A stretch of DNA of 64,000 nt from Sanyastnella coralliicola (GTDB taxonomy: Bacteria; Bacteroidota; Bacteroidia; Flavobacteriales_D; Sanyastnellaceae), in NCBI RefSeq assembly GCF_030845195.1, contig NZ_CP132543.1, forward strand, positions 1,071,501-1,135,500, given 5' to 3'. Below the pieces are notes generated by a model, which did not search any database, was not told where the DNA came from, and was given only the letters and a program-made list of their open reading frames with translations. Shown here one piece after another: positions 8,296 through 18,064 of the stretch (position 1 is the stretch's first letter; each line of letters begins with the position of its first letter). The translations under genes and the position numbers were made by a program.

Positions 8296-10143
8296 TCACT
8301 GCGGTTTTTTAACCAGTCGTTGCTGAGCTATTGACTGCTCTGCAGTGGAAACATCTAAGATGTAGCTTCCAGAGGCCATATTCGAGAAGTCAAGCTGCAA
8401 TTGATTGACACCTTCGGTCAAGTCATAACTGCCAAACCAAACTGGGCGACCATTCAAATCCATGAGTGAAATCAAGACTACTTGCTCGTATTTCATCTTG
8501 ATATCCATTCTGAACCGACCTTTTCCAGGGTTTGGATAGAGGGCCAGGATATCGGCATCAGCCTCATGCGTGAGGGCAATCATGGGTGAATATTCGTTTT
8601 CACCGTTGAAGTCGAATTGGTGTAGTCTATAATAAGCGGTTCCAAACGGACGTGTGCGATCGTTGTAGATGTAGCTGGTCTGCTCTTGAGTAGTTCCTTG
8701 ACCTAGTATTTCTCCGATGACTTCCCAGTTGAAGCCGTCGGTAGAACGTTCAATCTCGAAGTGTGAGTTATTTAGCTCTGTTGCTGTGGTCCAACGAAGT
8801 TCGTTTCGGTCTGGATAAACCGTACCGTCAAACTCAGTCAATTCAACAGGGAGGAAAGCGAATGAGCAATCCAGAGTTACTCCTGTCAGGTCCCAATCGA
8901 ATGAATAGGCTGTGTTATCCGCAGTATAGTTGTCGATGAGCATGACATAGTACATATTCAATTCGGTCTCAGCTACGGTAATGGCCTCAACCCATGCGTC
9001 ACCGCTTGGTGGTTCTGTGGTATCTCCTGCACCAATCACCAAACCTGTAGGCTCGTATAGAGCGGAATATGAACAACGGAGTGGAGCTTCTGAGGGTGGA
9101 CAAACGATTTCGTCAGCGGGGTAAGGCCCCCAGATGGCGAAGTCGTAGTCAATGCCTCCGGTTGGTACTAAGGTGAACTCAATGGTCCCAGAGGTAACCG
9201 GTGAAAAGACAAACCACTGCGATTGATGCTCATAGGTCAAACAATCGTTGTTCGTAGCATTGAGATCTTGGTAATCACCATAGTCATCTGCGTTTCCACC
9301 GAATGTTTCATCAGTACATATGGTTACGGAACCTCCACAATCTTGGTGAAGCGTTGAGAAGTAGGGTTCACAAGTCACTTCGAGTTCGAAGTCTCCGGTG
9401 GCCCCGCCATATCCTTGCACAAGAATAAAGTAGTCAACGCCTTCAAGTGTCGCGATGGATATTTGTGATTGGGTATCGCATGAATCATCATTCCCCATTT
9501 CACAGACTAAGTTGTCGCATTCATCACTGTACAGGTTGATCTTCGTGTCGTAGTCAGATTCACATAAACTGAAAGTGACAAAGTCGCCCGTACCTTCGAA
9601 GTAATACCAAAGTCCTGGTGCGCCGATGCTTGTCCAGCATCCGCTCACGTAATCCCAAGTGGCTGTATCAGTGTTTCCGTTCACAACGTCGCCACAAGCG
9701 ATGGTCTCTGCTCCTGAGCAATCATCGTTGGCTGGGGGAGGATCTCCCACGCCTTCCCATGTTACATATAGGTTGGCGCCACAACCATAATAGTCGTCAC
9801 AACCATATTCATCGATCAGTACCCAAATAGTGCCGTTGAGTGTTGAAGTCCATGACAGTTCTGATTGCCAGCTGCATGCGTCATCATTATAGTCAATGTA
9901 GTTACCGTCTTCATCGTAGAGGGTGATAACGGTATCCCAACTTCCACCACAAGTGCTGAAAGTGTAGGTCTCACCTGAGACAACATCTACGGTGTAGTAC
10001 TCACCACCCCATACACAGTAGGCAACAGATGTAGAGCCTGCTGAAGATGGAGTAGCATCAGCGTAATACACGTTGTCATTGTCACATTGAGCCCATGACC
10101 AAGATGCACAAAGAGATAATATGGCAATCAGCGCTGCTCTCAT
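8296..10143 (-). CDS. Secreted acidic multidomain protein with type A T9SS sorting domain
   Basis: 615 residues with a signal peptide ending SWAQC. Three or more pre-peptidase C-terminal-like domains are suggested by repeated patterns such as GETYTFSTCGGSWDTVITLYD (about 55-130), GLWYYFEGTGDFVTFSLCESDYDTKINLYS (about 170-255) and a third near 270-430 (WFVFSPVTSGTIEFTL). These beta-sandwich domains often sit on secreted enzymes, but no catalytic domain is seen. The C-terminus (ALYPNPGKGRFRMDI, then LMDLNGRPVWFG, ASGSYILDVS, QRLVKKP) is a typical T9SS type A domain. A WTTATELNNSHFEIERS segment before it is common in Bacteroidota surface proteins. The start overlaps the stop of the small exported gene upstream (ATGA), so the two are probably translationally coupled. 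Confidence 0.88.
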   Translation of the reverse strand: MRAALIAILSLCASWSWAQCDNDNVYYADATPSSAGSTSVAYCVWGGEYYTVDVVSGETYTFSTCGGSWDTVITLYDEDGNYIDYNDDACSWQSELSWTSTLNGTIWVLIDEYGCDDYYGCGANLYVTWEGVGDPPPANDDCSGAETIACGDVVNGNTDTATWDYVSGCWTSIGAPGLWYYFEGTGDFVTFSLCESDYDTKINLYSDECDNLVCEMGNDDSCDTQSQISIATLEGVDYFILVQGYGGATGDFELEVTCEPYFSTLHQDCGGSVTICTDETFGGNADDYGDYQDLNATNNDCLTYEHQSQWFVFSPVTSGTIEFTLVPTGGIDYDFAIWGPYPADEIVCPPSEAPLRCSYSALYEPTGLVIGAGDTTEPPSGDAWVEAITVAETELNMYYVMLIDNYTADNTAYSFDWDLTGVTLDCSFAFLPVELTEFDGTVYPDRNELRWTTATELNNSHFEIERSTDGFNWEVIGEILGQGTTQEQTSYIYNDRTRPFGTAYYRLHQFDFNGENEYSPMIALTHEADADILALYPNPGKGRFRMDIKMKYEQVVLISLMDLNGRPVWFGSYDLTEGVNQLQLDFSNMASGSYILDVSTAEQSIAQQRLVKKPQ

Positions 10144-10604
10144 TCAATAATGATCTCGTACGAGGCTGCCGCTCCGTTCAATTTGTCTTGGGGAATCGAT
10201 TCGTATTCTTTTTGGGTCATGAAAATGACCGGACCAGTGCCAGAACGAAGTTCAGGGTGTGCTGCAAGCCAACGTTCGCGAACTGATCTCAACGTGAAGT
10301 CTTTTGGGTATGGACTTCCATCAGGAAGCGGACCCGCCAAGGCAATGAACCATCCCTTCTTCTCTAGAGATCTGAGCATTTGTGTCATGTCCAAACCACC
10401 TTCAGAGGTGACGGAAATTTCTTTGCTTTTAGCAGTATAGTGACAAGTGAGTGTGCGCACGGTCATCGAGCGCATGTCGTCAAAAAGAACTTTGGCATTC
10501 GCCTCGCTAAAGGCGCCAACAGGACGTAGCAAGAAGTTAGCGCGGTCTTGTGCGTTCATGCACAACGCGCCACAAATAAGTAGGGTGGTTATAAGTGTTC
10601 GCAT
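10140..10604 (-). CDS. Small exported protein of unknown function
   Basis: 154 residues from ATG 10604; an alternative start 33 bp upstream would place extra residues before a clean signal peptide (MRTLITTLLICGALCMNAQ). The mature part is about 135 residues with no domain that I recognise. It has a basic middle and ends in ASYEIIIE. No lipobox and no sorting domain are seen, so it is probably periplasmic. Its stop overlaps the start of the downstream T9SS gene by 4 bp, so the two products may work together. Confidence 0.75.
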   Translation of the reverse strand: MRTLITTLLICGALCMNAQDRANFLLRPVGAFSEANAKVLFDDMRSMTVRTLTCHYTAKSKEISVTSEGGLDMTQMLRSLEKKGWFIALAGPLPDGSPYPKDFTLRSVRERWLAAHPELRSGTGPVIFMTQKEYESIPQDKLNGAAASYEIIIE

Positions 10605-10681
10605 CAGGGTGTTTTGCCTCCATATACGAAAGGACACCCTCAGGGTTTCAGGAGCTTACGTTTCCTGTTGTCAGCGCTTTC

Positions 10682-12229
10682 TTACAAGTAGATAGAGTGC
10701 ATTAACTCCATACATAGAATCGCTGCTACGGTTCCTACTGCATAACCTAATACTGCCAGTAGTACACCAACCGGTGCAAGGGCAGGAGAGAAGGCCGAAG
10801 CAACAATAGGAGCAGAGGCCGCTCCGCCAACGTTAGCTTGAGAACCTACAGCTACAAAGAAGAATGGCGCTTTGATAATCTTGGCAACCACCAATAATAC
10901 AGTGATGTGCACAAGCATCCAGAGAATTCCGATCAAAATAACAGCGCAGTATTTTGTCCAGTTATCGATCAGCTCAATGATGTTCATTTTCATTCCGATC
11001 GTCGCCACCAATACATACAATAGGATTGAGCCAATGCGTGATGCACCCGCTCCCTCGTAATTGCGGGCTTTGGTGAACGAGAGAATGATTCCCACGATAG
11101 TGGAAATAATAATGATCCAGAAGAACTTACTACCCAAAGAGCTCAAGTAAACCACAATGGAATCAGGATCACTCGCCTTAATCTCATTGAAATAAGACTC
11201 TAGACCTGGACCGGCCCAGCCGGCCCAAGCATGCGCAATAGCAACGCCACCGAAGGCAAAAGCGAGAATGATTGAAATGTCTGTGAAGGTTGGCACTCGG
11301 GAAATGCTAGCTTGATAGTCTTCCACTTTTTTCTTTAGTGCTTCAATAGCCGAATTATCCGCCTTGAGACGACGATCAAGGGCAATAGACATACCCGCTC
11401 CGATGAGCAAGAACGCCATCCAGATATTCGCTACGAAGACGTCAACGATCACCATTGCTGAGAACTGAGTATCCGGAGTATCGCTGATCTCTTTCAGTGC
11501 TGTTTGGTTTGCACCCCCACCAATCCATGAACCTGCGAGGGTGGAAAGACCACGCCAGAATTCGCTATTCATATTGGTCATGGTCGCATGCGCCGGAATG
11601 GTCGGAAGGTAAGTGGTGTCTTGTGATTCGACTTGGATAGCTACGAAACCAGCCACAGCAGTGTATGAGTCTGTTGCTTCGCTGTATGACGAGCTGTAAA
11701 GACTATCCACTTGAATCTTAATTTCTTCCGCGTTAGCGTTAGTCCAGATAAAAATGTCACCCTGTGTAATCGTATTGCCCGAGGTGAGATTAATTCGGTC
11801 ATAATTCTCTTTCGAAATCACCATCTCATTCTGCACCTCAGCTTGGAGGATATTCCCGTCAATCTTTGAAACGAGCCAAAGAGCTACAGGTCCACCAATA
11901 ACGATACCGATGGTAGCTGTGAAGAACATAATTACCGCCTTCGAACCAAGATTCACAATGGCCTTGAGGTCAATGCTCAGGCAAAGGAGAACCAAACTGG
12001 CTGGAAGTAAGTAGCGAGATGCCACGTAGTATAACTCTGATTGTGTGCTATCTACTAAGCCGAATGAGTTGTAAAAGGCTGGAATAAAGTAACATAGCAA
12101 AAGTGATGGAATGTACTTGTAGAAAGCCTTGGTACTTGGATGGTTCGAAGTGTAGAAAATCAAAGCCAAGGTTGCGAGCAGCAAACCAAGTACAATAGCG
12201 TCATTCGTAATGATAGCGGAAAAGATCAT
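10682..12229 (-). CDS. DUF819-family integral membrane protein
   Basis: 515 residues from ATG 12229; the longer reading adds a hydrophilic His/Ser-rich stretch unlike the family. About 10-12 transmembrane helices are predicted by eye, interrupted by a soluble stretch around residues 145-245. Conserved glycine-rich segments (GSWIGGGANQTALKE and VGSQANVGGAASAPIVASAF) occur in both halves, as in DUF819/YjcL-like proteins, suggesting an inverted-repeat transporter fold. The insert between residues about 145 and 225 is rich in Ser, Thr and Tyr and looks periplasmic. The substrate is unknown. Transcription is divergent from the START-domain gene. Confidence 0.85.
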   Translation of the reverse strand: MIFSAIITNDAIVLGLLLATLALIFYTSNHPSTKAFYKYIPSLLLCYFIPAFYNSFGLVDSTQSELYYVASRYLLPASLVLLCLSIDLKAIVNLGSKAVIMFFTATIGIVIGGPVALWLVSKIDGNILQAEVQNEMVISKENYDRINLTSGNTITQGDIFIWTNANAEEIKIQVDSLYSSSYSEATDSYTAVAGFVAIQVESQDTTYLPTIPAHATMTNMNSEFWRGLSTLAGSWIGGGANQTALKEISDTPDTQFSAMVIVDVFVANIWMAFLLIGAGMSIALDRRLKADNSAIEALKKKVEDYQASISRVPTFTDISIILAFAFGGVAIAHAWAGWAGPGLESYFNEIKASDPDSIVVYLSSLGSKFFWIIIISTIVGIILSFTKARNYEGAGASRIGSILLYVLVATIGMKMNIIELIDNWTKYCAVILIGILWMLVHITVLLVVAKIIKAPFFFVAVGSQANVGGAASAPIVASAFSPALAPVGVLLAVLGYAVGTVAAILCMELMHSIYL

Positions 12230-12353
12230 CGAGCTTGTTTTGGTGTGGCAATATAACGAAGCATGTGCACTTGTAGGAATCAAGTGACTAGCCTACCATT
12301 ATTTAGGCGATTTCGTTTAACTTGGCAGCACCTTACAAACCAAAATCAACGTC

Positions 12354-13361
12354 ATGAAATTTCTAAAAGCACTATTGCTCATCGTAGGGCTTTTGTTTGG
12401 AGTGTACGCTATCCTGTGTGCGCTTGGACCAAGCTCTTTCGACACATCACAAACTACGGTGATCGACGCATCACCATCTAGCATTTACGCAGAGATCTCT
12501 GATTTCAAACAATGGCCAAATTGGAGCCCTTGGGAAGGAATCGACGAAACCATGGTGACTACTTACGACGGTGCAGACGCCGGAGTAGGAGCACAGATGA
12601 ACTGGACTTCAGCTAAAGCCGGAAACGGTGGGATGGAAATCATCGAAGCTGTAGAAAACACCAGCATCAAAAATACATTGAGCTTCGCTGACGCGGAAGG
12701 AAATTCTATGGGTGCTGGTCACACCAACTGGACACTCAAAGAAGTAGAAGGTGGAACAGAAGTAACATGGGATATGGTTGGATTCGACCTACCATTCCTT
12801 ATCCGTGGTATGATTATGATTGGTGGACAATCTGTCGAGGAAGATTACAAGAAAGGGCTAGCCCAGCTAAAGACCTACGTAGAGTCTAAGCCTAAATTCG
12901 CTCCAATGTCAGAGGAGATGTCTGACGTATGGGTGATTTCTGTTCAGCGCGACAACGTCACTGAAGAAGATCTTGCCAATGGCGCAGTTCACGGACCAGC
13001 TTACGGCATGATTGCTACGTTCATGGCAGAAAGTGAAATGGCTCAAGCAGGAATGCCAATCTGTATCTCTCGTCGTTACGAAGACGGAGTGATGGACCTT
13101 TCAATGTCAATCCCTGTCGCGGATAGCGTTGAAGTACCAGAAGGTATGATCATGGAGAAGATTCCAGGAGGAAAATGTTTGTCTACGATCCACAAAGGAC
13201 CTTACGAAGGCATTGCTTCAACTTGGGAGATGATGGAAGCATACATGAAAGAGAACCCTCAAGAGATGCGGTACTTCCCTTACGAAGTATACGTGAACGA
13301 TCCCTCTACTGTAGCACCTGAAGACATCGAGACTAAGATCGTCTATCCAGTAGAAGGTTAA
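12354..13361 (+). CDS. SRPBCC (polyketide cyclase-like) plus GyrI-like domain protein
   Basis: 335 residues. After an N-terminal hydrophobic segment (residues about 4-24, an anchor or uncleaved signal) comes an SRPBCC/START-like hydrophobic ligand-binding domain (about 30-178; WPNWSPWEGIDETM, GGTEVTWDMVGFD). A C-terminal GyrI-like small-molecule-binding domain follows (about 185-335; GKCLSTIHKGPYEGIASTWEMMEAYM). This two-domain arrangement is common in Bacteroidota and is thought to bind hydrophobic small molecules; no enzymatic activity is assigned. An imperfect copy of the iterated motif (CGCTGACGCGGAA, 12686-12698) encodes Ala-Asp-Ala-Glu near residue 115. A strong terminator follows the stop. 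Confidence 0.85.
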   Translation: MKFLKALLLIVGLLFGVYAILCALGPSSFDTSQTTVIDASPSSIYAEISDFKQWPNWSPWEGIDETMVTTYDGADAGVGAQMNWTSAKAGNGGMEIIEAVENTSIKNTLSFADAEGNSMGAGHTNWTLKEVEGGTEVTWDMVGFDLPFLIRGMIMIGGQSVEEDYKKGLAQLKTYVESKPKFAPMSEEMSDVWVISVQRDNVTEEDLANGAVHGPAYGMIATFMAESEMAQAGMPICISRRYEDGVMDLSMSIPVADSVEVPEGMIMEKIPGGKCLSTIHKGPYEGIASTWEMMEAYMKENPQEMRYFPYEVYVNDPSTVAPEDIETKIVYPVEG

Positions 13362-13389
13362 TCCACCTACAGCATAAATAGGTAAAGCG

Positions 13390-13423
13390 AAAAGCCCGCT
13401 CTCCGAGGAGACGCGGGCTTTTC
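13390..13423. terminator. Bidirectional rho-independent terminator
   Basis: An 8-bp GC-rich stem (AAGCCCGC with GCGGGCTT) is extended by an inner CTCC/GGAG stem. A-rich flank on one side and T-rich flank on the other mean it can serve both the START-domain gene and the converging M43 protease gene. Confidence 0.85.
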
Positions 13424-13456
13424 TAATTGACCAAGTAAATTGGTCTCCACCCTATA

Positions 13457-16400
13457 TCATTTAATAATCAACTTCTCTTCAAAGACTTGGTCATGGAGAC
13501 GGATCTGCAGGAAGTAAATTCCGGCAGAGAGTTTCTCGTTGAAGTGGTAGGTAAGCTCCCTCGCGGGAGTGTTATTAGATAGTGTGTTGTTTTCAATGAG
13601 CTTACCACTTCCATCGTAAACTCCGAGTTCTATTACGGGTGAACCTCCAGGAAGGTTCCGGAAAAAGACAGAAATTTTTTCTCCGTTACTTGGATTAGGC
13701 CATACAACCATGGATAGGTCGCCATTTCCGTGCTCCAACATACTATTATCATTACCATACATGAGGGCACAAGTGCTTCCCCATGCACTCCATAGCTCGC
13801 CTATCATCGTGCGAACTTGAATGTCATATGTGATTCCTTCAGTCAATCCACTTACCTCTGTCAGCGTCAACTGATTGAGGAAGCTTTCGAAGATGATCTC
13901 TTCGTTATCTGAGACGAATTTCCATTCATACATCTCTGCGCCTGTAACGTACTCAGCTGAAATAATGCTTCCAACTAAAATGTTACCCAGCGAACAATCG
14001 CTTTCTGTGATCGCAGTGTGTGGAATTTCTTCCGCCATGTTGATCGGACAAGAAGCTCCCCATTCAGACCATACTTCAGCTTCATTCATGACACGTACGC
14101 TCACGTCAACGCTCATGGCGTATCCAAGGTTGGTCACGTTGCTTAGTTCGAAATGTGGGTTGTTTCCTGTGGTGTATTCTTCGGTGAAGATGCCTGCTGC
14201 AACATTGATGAATCTCCAGTTATACATTGATGCACCTGCTACTGGGTCACAACTAATGGTGTTGTCCAATGTCAGATCAAAAGCATCACACGATTGATTG
14301 TCAAGCTGAGTCGCTTCTGGAGCGTCCAAACAGTCATAAGGAATGGTCACCTCCGAATTCAAGCTACATCCATTGTCGTCAAATACTTGAACCGTGTAGA
14401 TTCCAGCCGCTGCATTATCAAGTAAGTTGCCTGTGCTTCCGTTTGACCAAAGAATTTCAAGGTCGCCGGTTCCTCCCATTGGGTTGATGATAGCGCTACC
14501 GTTGTTTCCTTCACATGTTTCCATCGTGACCATCAAAGCGCTTCCGCTGATGGCTGACGGTTCGACTATTGTCAGATCTTCTGAAGTTTGACAGCCGCGG
14601 CTATCTTCTACATCAATGACTAGGGCACCTGCTTCAAGGTGTTCTGCTACCGGACCTGTCTGGTCGTCAGACCATAGGTAGTTGTATGGCCCCGTTCCTC
14701 CAATGGCCGTGGCTGTCGCTGAACCATCGCTCAAACCGTGACATGATATGTCAGATTTGAATACCGACACTTCTAGTACTTCAGGTTCTTCTAAAGTGAA
14801 TTCTGCGTAACCGTCACATCCTTCATCGTCCGTAACAGTAATAGAGTAGGTACCAGGACCTCGTCCGCTGATGCCTGTCCAGCTGTGGCCAGTGCTCCAA
14901 GCGTAAGTGTAGTTTCCTGTTCCTCCAGATACTTCGACTACGGCAGCACCGTCAGTCATTCCGTTACAAGAGATTTCTGTTACGGTAAGGTTGACGTTCA
15001 AGCTAGCTGAAGCAGTGATTTCAAAGTTATCTTCTTGAGCACATCCGTTGGCGTCAGTGATGGTAACGTCATAGTCACCTTCGTTCAGACCTTCGGTGTT
15101 TTCGTCTGAATCACCGTTACTCCAAGAGATGCTGTAAGGAGCGGTCCCACCTGAAGGATTTACAACTGCCGTACCAAGTGCCCCATCACATGAAATGTCA
15201 TTGTCGATGAGGTTTACTTCAAGCACTTGTGGTTCCTGAATAGAAGTGTTTGCCGTTGCTTCACAGCCATTATCGTCTGTAACAGTCACAGCATATACTC
15301 CTTGACCTAGTCCGTTAATCGCGCTTGATTGAGCACCTGTGCTCCATTCATAGGAAAGGCTTCCGCTTCCTCCTGAGGCGAGGGCCTCTGCGATTCCGTC
15401 ATCATCACCGTTACAGGTGATGTCGACCTTGTTGATGTTCACGAAAATCTGTGCTGGTGTATCCAAATCCGCTTCCGCGATAGCGCTACAGCCATTGGCA
15501 TCAGTAATCGTCACGGAGTAAGAACCACCATTCAAGGCACTAATCGAAGTTCCTGAATGACCGGTACTCCAATCATAAGTGAAAGGACCATCACCAGAGA
15601 CATTCGTGCTGATAGAACCATCGTTGGTGTTGAAACAAGAAGGTTCAATCAAGGTCAATGAGATGTCTGGACCATCACCTACAGAAACAAGTCCGTTAAG
15701 TGTATGGGCATCTGAACCTGCAGCGTTTGACACCGTTAGACTGACGTTGTAGGTTCCAGGTGAATCGTATGAAATGTTCGACGGGTTTTGCGCAGTTGAA
15801 CTTGAAGGACTTCCTCCTGGGAAGCTCCAAGACCAAGACGTTGGTGAACCCGAGCTTGTGTCAAAGAAGTTAGCGTAAACCACCCCACAACCATCGTTGT
15901 TGGTCGCGTTGAAGCTGGCAACTGGTGGCTCTTCAACCACCACATCTTCGATACAGAATGGGTGTTCTATCTCGAGACCGAAGTCATCACCACCAGAGAG
16001 CAGTTCGTTTCCTTCAGCATCAAACATGACGTATGAACCTTGAGTAAAGCCCATTCCGTCACCATAGGTATCAAACATCCAAAGCGAGTAACAGCCTCCT
16101 GAAATACAGATGTTTTCAGTGAATGTAGTTCCTTGCTGATTGTTCACGTACGGACCACCTTCGGCAACGGTGTTGCCACCTTCGTCAAGCACGGCCCAAG
16201 TGGTTTCCGATCCGAAGAAGTCAACGGTCACTTCAAGGGTAACGCCGCCAGCATCTGAGATACTGAAGTCGCTGGTTGATTCGTTGTTCCCGCTGTTTTC
16301 GTCGTTCCCGTTGTTCGGATCATCAGACCAAGCAGCGAACACGTGATCGCCCACACCGGCAGTCATGGAACCTAGCGTCACTTCTACAGATGCTCCTGAG

Positions 16401-17587
16401 GCAAGTGAACCAGTCCAATCATAAGTGAAGGCCGTTCCGTTATCGATGCTGTAGTTGATTTCGCAACTCGTCAGCTCAGTGCTACCGAAGTTGGTCAAGA
16501 ATACCACTGGTTCGATGGATGGTGAACAACTGCTCCCCACAGGATTGGCAATCGCAGTAACTCCAGCATCTAAGGCAGATACCGGAACACATCCAAATGA
16601 ATCAAGCAATGAGACGCGGTCAGCAAGCAAGGTGTTGCGCATGCGTTCTTTTTGTCCAGCACTAAACATGTTACGGCAGCTTTCTGACGTGTAATCCATG
16701 TAGTTCTCTACTTGTTGCGTGCCGCTACAGGCCGGACTATTACAACTACCTCCAAGCGGTGTTGGAGGAGTATCACAAACGCGATCACCTTGCGTGCTGC
16801 AGCTGATCTCAGGTTCACAATCGGTAGTGTTATGGAAAGTATGGTACAACCCTAGGTAGTGTCCTACCTCATGGGTAAATGTTCTATTCAAAGCAGTGTT
16901 CGGCTTGATGTTACCGGTCGTTCCGAAGGCATTGTGTAAGACCACAATTCCATCACGAACACTGTTGATTGGGAAATAAGCAAAGCCCTGAATTCCATTC
17001 AAAGCATCGTTATCTTCAATTTCATTCACGACCCAAACGTTCATGTAATCTTCACGAGGCCAAACAGAAAGTTCCTTCACTGTTTCTTCATCTGCTCCGC
17101 TGGCTCCAGTGGCTTGAATCCCCTCTTCAGCGTAGTCAGCAACAACAGAAGCGTCTACACGGTTGATCCCTGTGGTAGAGTTACCGTCAGGATCACGACT
17201 CGCAAGACAAAACTCAATGCCAACATCCACACCATCACCGTCTCCGTTGGATCCAGCAATTTTGCGGAAGTCTTCATTCAGCGCCGTCATGGCACTCATA
17301 ATCTGTTCCTCGGAAATGTTACTCCCTTGACCAATCGCTTCACCTTCATGAAGAATGTGAATCACAACAGGGATTGTGTAGATCTCATCATTACGTGACG
17401 GGTCGGGATTATTATGCATCTGAAGCAGACGTTGCTCCAACGCAAAGAAAGATCGGTGATACACAGGATCCTGCTCCAACATTTCTTCGTGAAGCCCCTG
17501 TGAACCACAATCAAGTTGATCGTCTTGGGCGTAAGTCCCCCAAACAACCAAACAGCATAGGGTGGCGAGAATTGATCGCATGTTCAT
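13457..17587 (-). CDS. Secreted M43-type metalloprotease with PKD domain, six SprB repeats and T9SS sorting domain
   Basis: 1376 residues from ATG 17587 (a second ATG six bases later is possible). The signal peptide ends GTYAQ. The pappalysin-type (M43) catalytic domain spans about residues 25-335 with zinc motif HEVGHYLGLYH and the downstream met-turn region (NYMDYTSESCRNMFSAGQKERM). A CARDB-like segment, a FGDGxG-type beta domain with WAVLDEGG and DTYGDGMG, and a PKD domain (SWSWSFPGGSPSSSTAQNPS) follow. Then come six SprB-type repeats of about 75 residues (pattern ISCxGxxDG, then GGTGxYxYxWSTG, then YxVTVTDxxGC), two Fn3-like domains and a type A T9SS sorting domain (VVWPNPSNGEKISV, AGIYFLQIRL, EEKLIIK). 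A surface-exposed adhesive protease is likely. The codons near 15473-15485 carry a variant of the iterated motif. Confidence 0.92.
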   Translation of the reverse strand: MNMRSILATLCCLVVWGTYAQDDQLDCGSQGLHEEMLEQDPVYHRSFFALEQRLLQMHNNPDPSRNDEIYTIPVVIHILHEGEAIGQGSNISEEQIMSAMTALNEDFRKIAGSNGDGDGVDVGIEFCLASRDPDGNSTTGINRVDASVVADYAEEGIQATGASGADEETVKELSVWPREDYMNVWVVNEIEDNDALNGIQGFAYFPINSVRDGIVVLHNAFGTTGNIKPNTALNRTFTHEVGHYLGLYHTFHNTTDCEPEISCSTQGDRVCDTPPTPLGGSCNSPACSGTQQVENYMDYTSESCRNMFSAGQKERMRNTLLADRVSLLDSFGCVPVSALDAGVTAIANPVGSSCSPSIEPVVFLTNFGSTELTSCEINYSIDNGTAFTYDWTGSLASGASVEVTLGSMTAGVGDHVFAAWSDDPNNGNDENSGNNESTSDFSISDAGGVTLEVTVDFFGSETTWAVLDEGGNTVAEGGPYVNNQQGTTFTENICISGGCYSLWMFDTYGDGMGFTQGSYVMFDAEGNELLSGGDDFGLEIEHPFCIEDVVVEEPPVASFNATNNDGCGVVYANFFDTSSGSPTSWSWSFPGGSPSSSTAQNPSNISYDSPGTYNVSLTVSNAAGSDAHTLNGLVSVGDGPDISLTLIEPSCFNTNDGSISTNVSGDGPFTYDWSTGHSGTSISALNGGSYSVTITDANGCSAIAEADLDTPAQIFVNINKVDITCNGDDDGIAEALASGGSGSLSYEWSTGAQSSAINGLGQGVYAVTVTDDNGCEATANTSIQEPQVLEVNLIDNDISCDGALGTAVVNPSGGTAPYSISWSNGDSDENTEGLNEGDYDVTITDANGCAQEDNFEITASASLNVNLTVTEISCNGMTDGAAVVEVSGGTGNYTYAWSTGHSWTGISGRGPGTYSITVTDDEGCDGYAEFTLEEPEVLEVSVFKSDISCHGLSDGSATATAIGGTGPYNYLWSDDQTGPVAEHLEAGALVIDVEDSRGCQTSEDLTIVEPSAISGSALMVTMETCEGNNGSAIINPMGGTGDLEILWSNGSTGNLLDNAAAGIYTVQVFDDNGCSLNSEVTIPYDCLDAPEATQLDNQSCDAFDLTLDNTISCDPVAGASMYNWRFINVAAGIFTEEYTTGNNPHFELSNVTNLGYAMSVDVSVRVMNEAEVWSEWGASCPINMAEEIPHTAITESDCSLGNILVGSIISAEYVTGAEMYEWKFVSDNEEIIFESFLNQLTLTEVSGLTEGITYDIQVRTMIGELWSAWGSTCALMYGNDNSMLEHGNGDLSMVVWPNPSNGEKISVFFRNLPGGSPVIELGVYDGSGKLIENNTLSNNTPARELTYHFNEKLSAGIYFLQIRLHDQVFEEKLIIK

Positions 17588-17669
17588 TGTTTTCAAGCCT
17601 TGCGGATTTGCATTCTCTTACTGGGAGCGAGGGGGAAAGGTTACGTAGGAGGAATCGGATAATGGGATT

Positions 17670-17976
17670 GTGGACCGTGGACTGTGGACTGTGGACCGGA
17701 GGTGACTTGTGATGGAAGGTCTATGGAAAGTGGTACGAATACTCTACACTGGGTAGCACTGTTGAGGTCTAGTTAAATTTCAACGGACGCCGGATGCCGG
17801 ACGCCGGAATCCTGTAGACCGTGGACCGTGGACCGAAGGTGACCAGTGATTGAAAGTCTAGGGCATGTAGTACGAATATTCTACACTGGGTAGCACGATT
17901 GAAGTCTAATTCACTTATCTAACGGACGCCGGATGCCGGACGCCGGAAAATCACTCCACAGTCCACGGTCCACATC
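17670..17976. repeat. Heptad island 1 with a diverged ~120-bp direct repeat
   Basis: Lies in the 477-bp divergent space between the M43 protease and dnaE. It opens with four GTGGAC(C/T) heptads at 17670-17697. A unit running from a GTGGACC heptad through a unique stretch (TACGAATA, CTACACTGGGTAGCAC) to a CCGGACG-type heptad run is present twice, at 17691-17809 and 17828-17947, with many substitutions. A further CCACAGT/CCACGGT run (the opposite strand of GTGGAC) closes it at 17956-17976. No gene is seen here. Confidence 0.8.
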
Positions 17977-18014
17977 CAGTGGATAACATGTTCAAATCCT
18001 TTAACATTCTCGCC

Positions 18015-18045
18015 CTTGAAAGCCCTGTGCTGTGAGCTATCTTTG
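18015..18045 (+). promoter_or_regulatory. Promoter for dnaE (CTTG-N19-TATCTTTG)
   Basis: The -7 box TATCTTTG at 18038-18045 matches TAnnTTTG exactly. A partial -33 element (CTTG) lies 19 bp upstream. The ATG of dnaE is 19 bp downstream of the box, giving a leader of roughly 12 nt. Confidence 0.6.
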
Positions 18046-18064
18046 ATATTCATCCCTTGCTGAT

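Noticed and set aside
13875-14297. 140-residue plus-strand frame within the M43 protease gene
   Set aside because: Antisense to a well-supported coding region; no family resemblance or start context.
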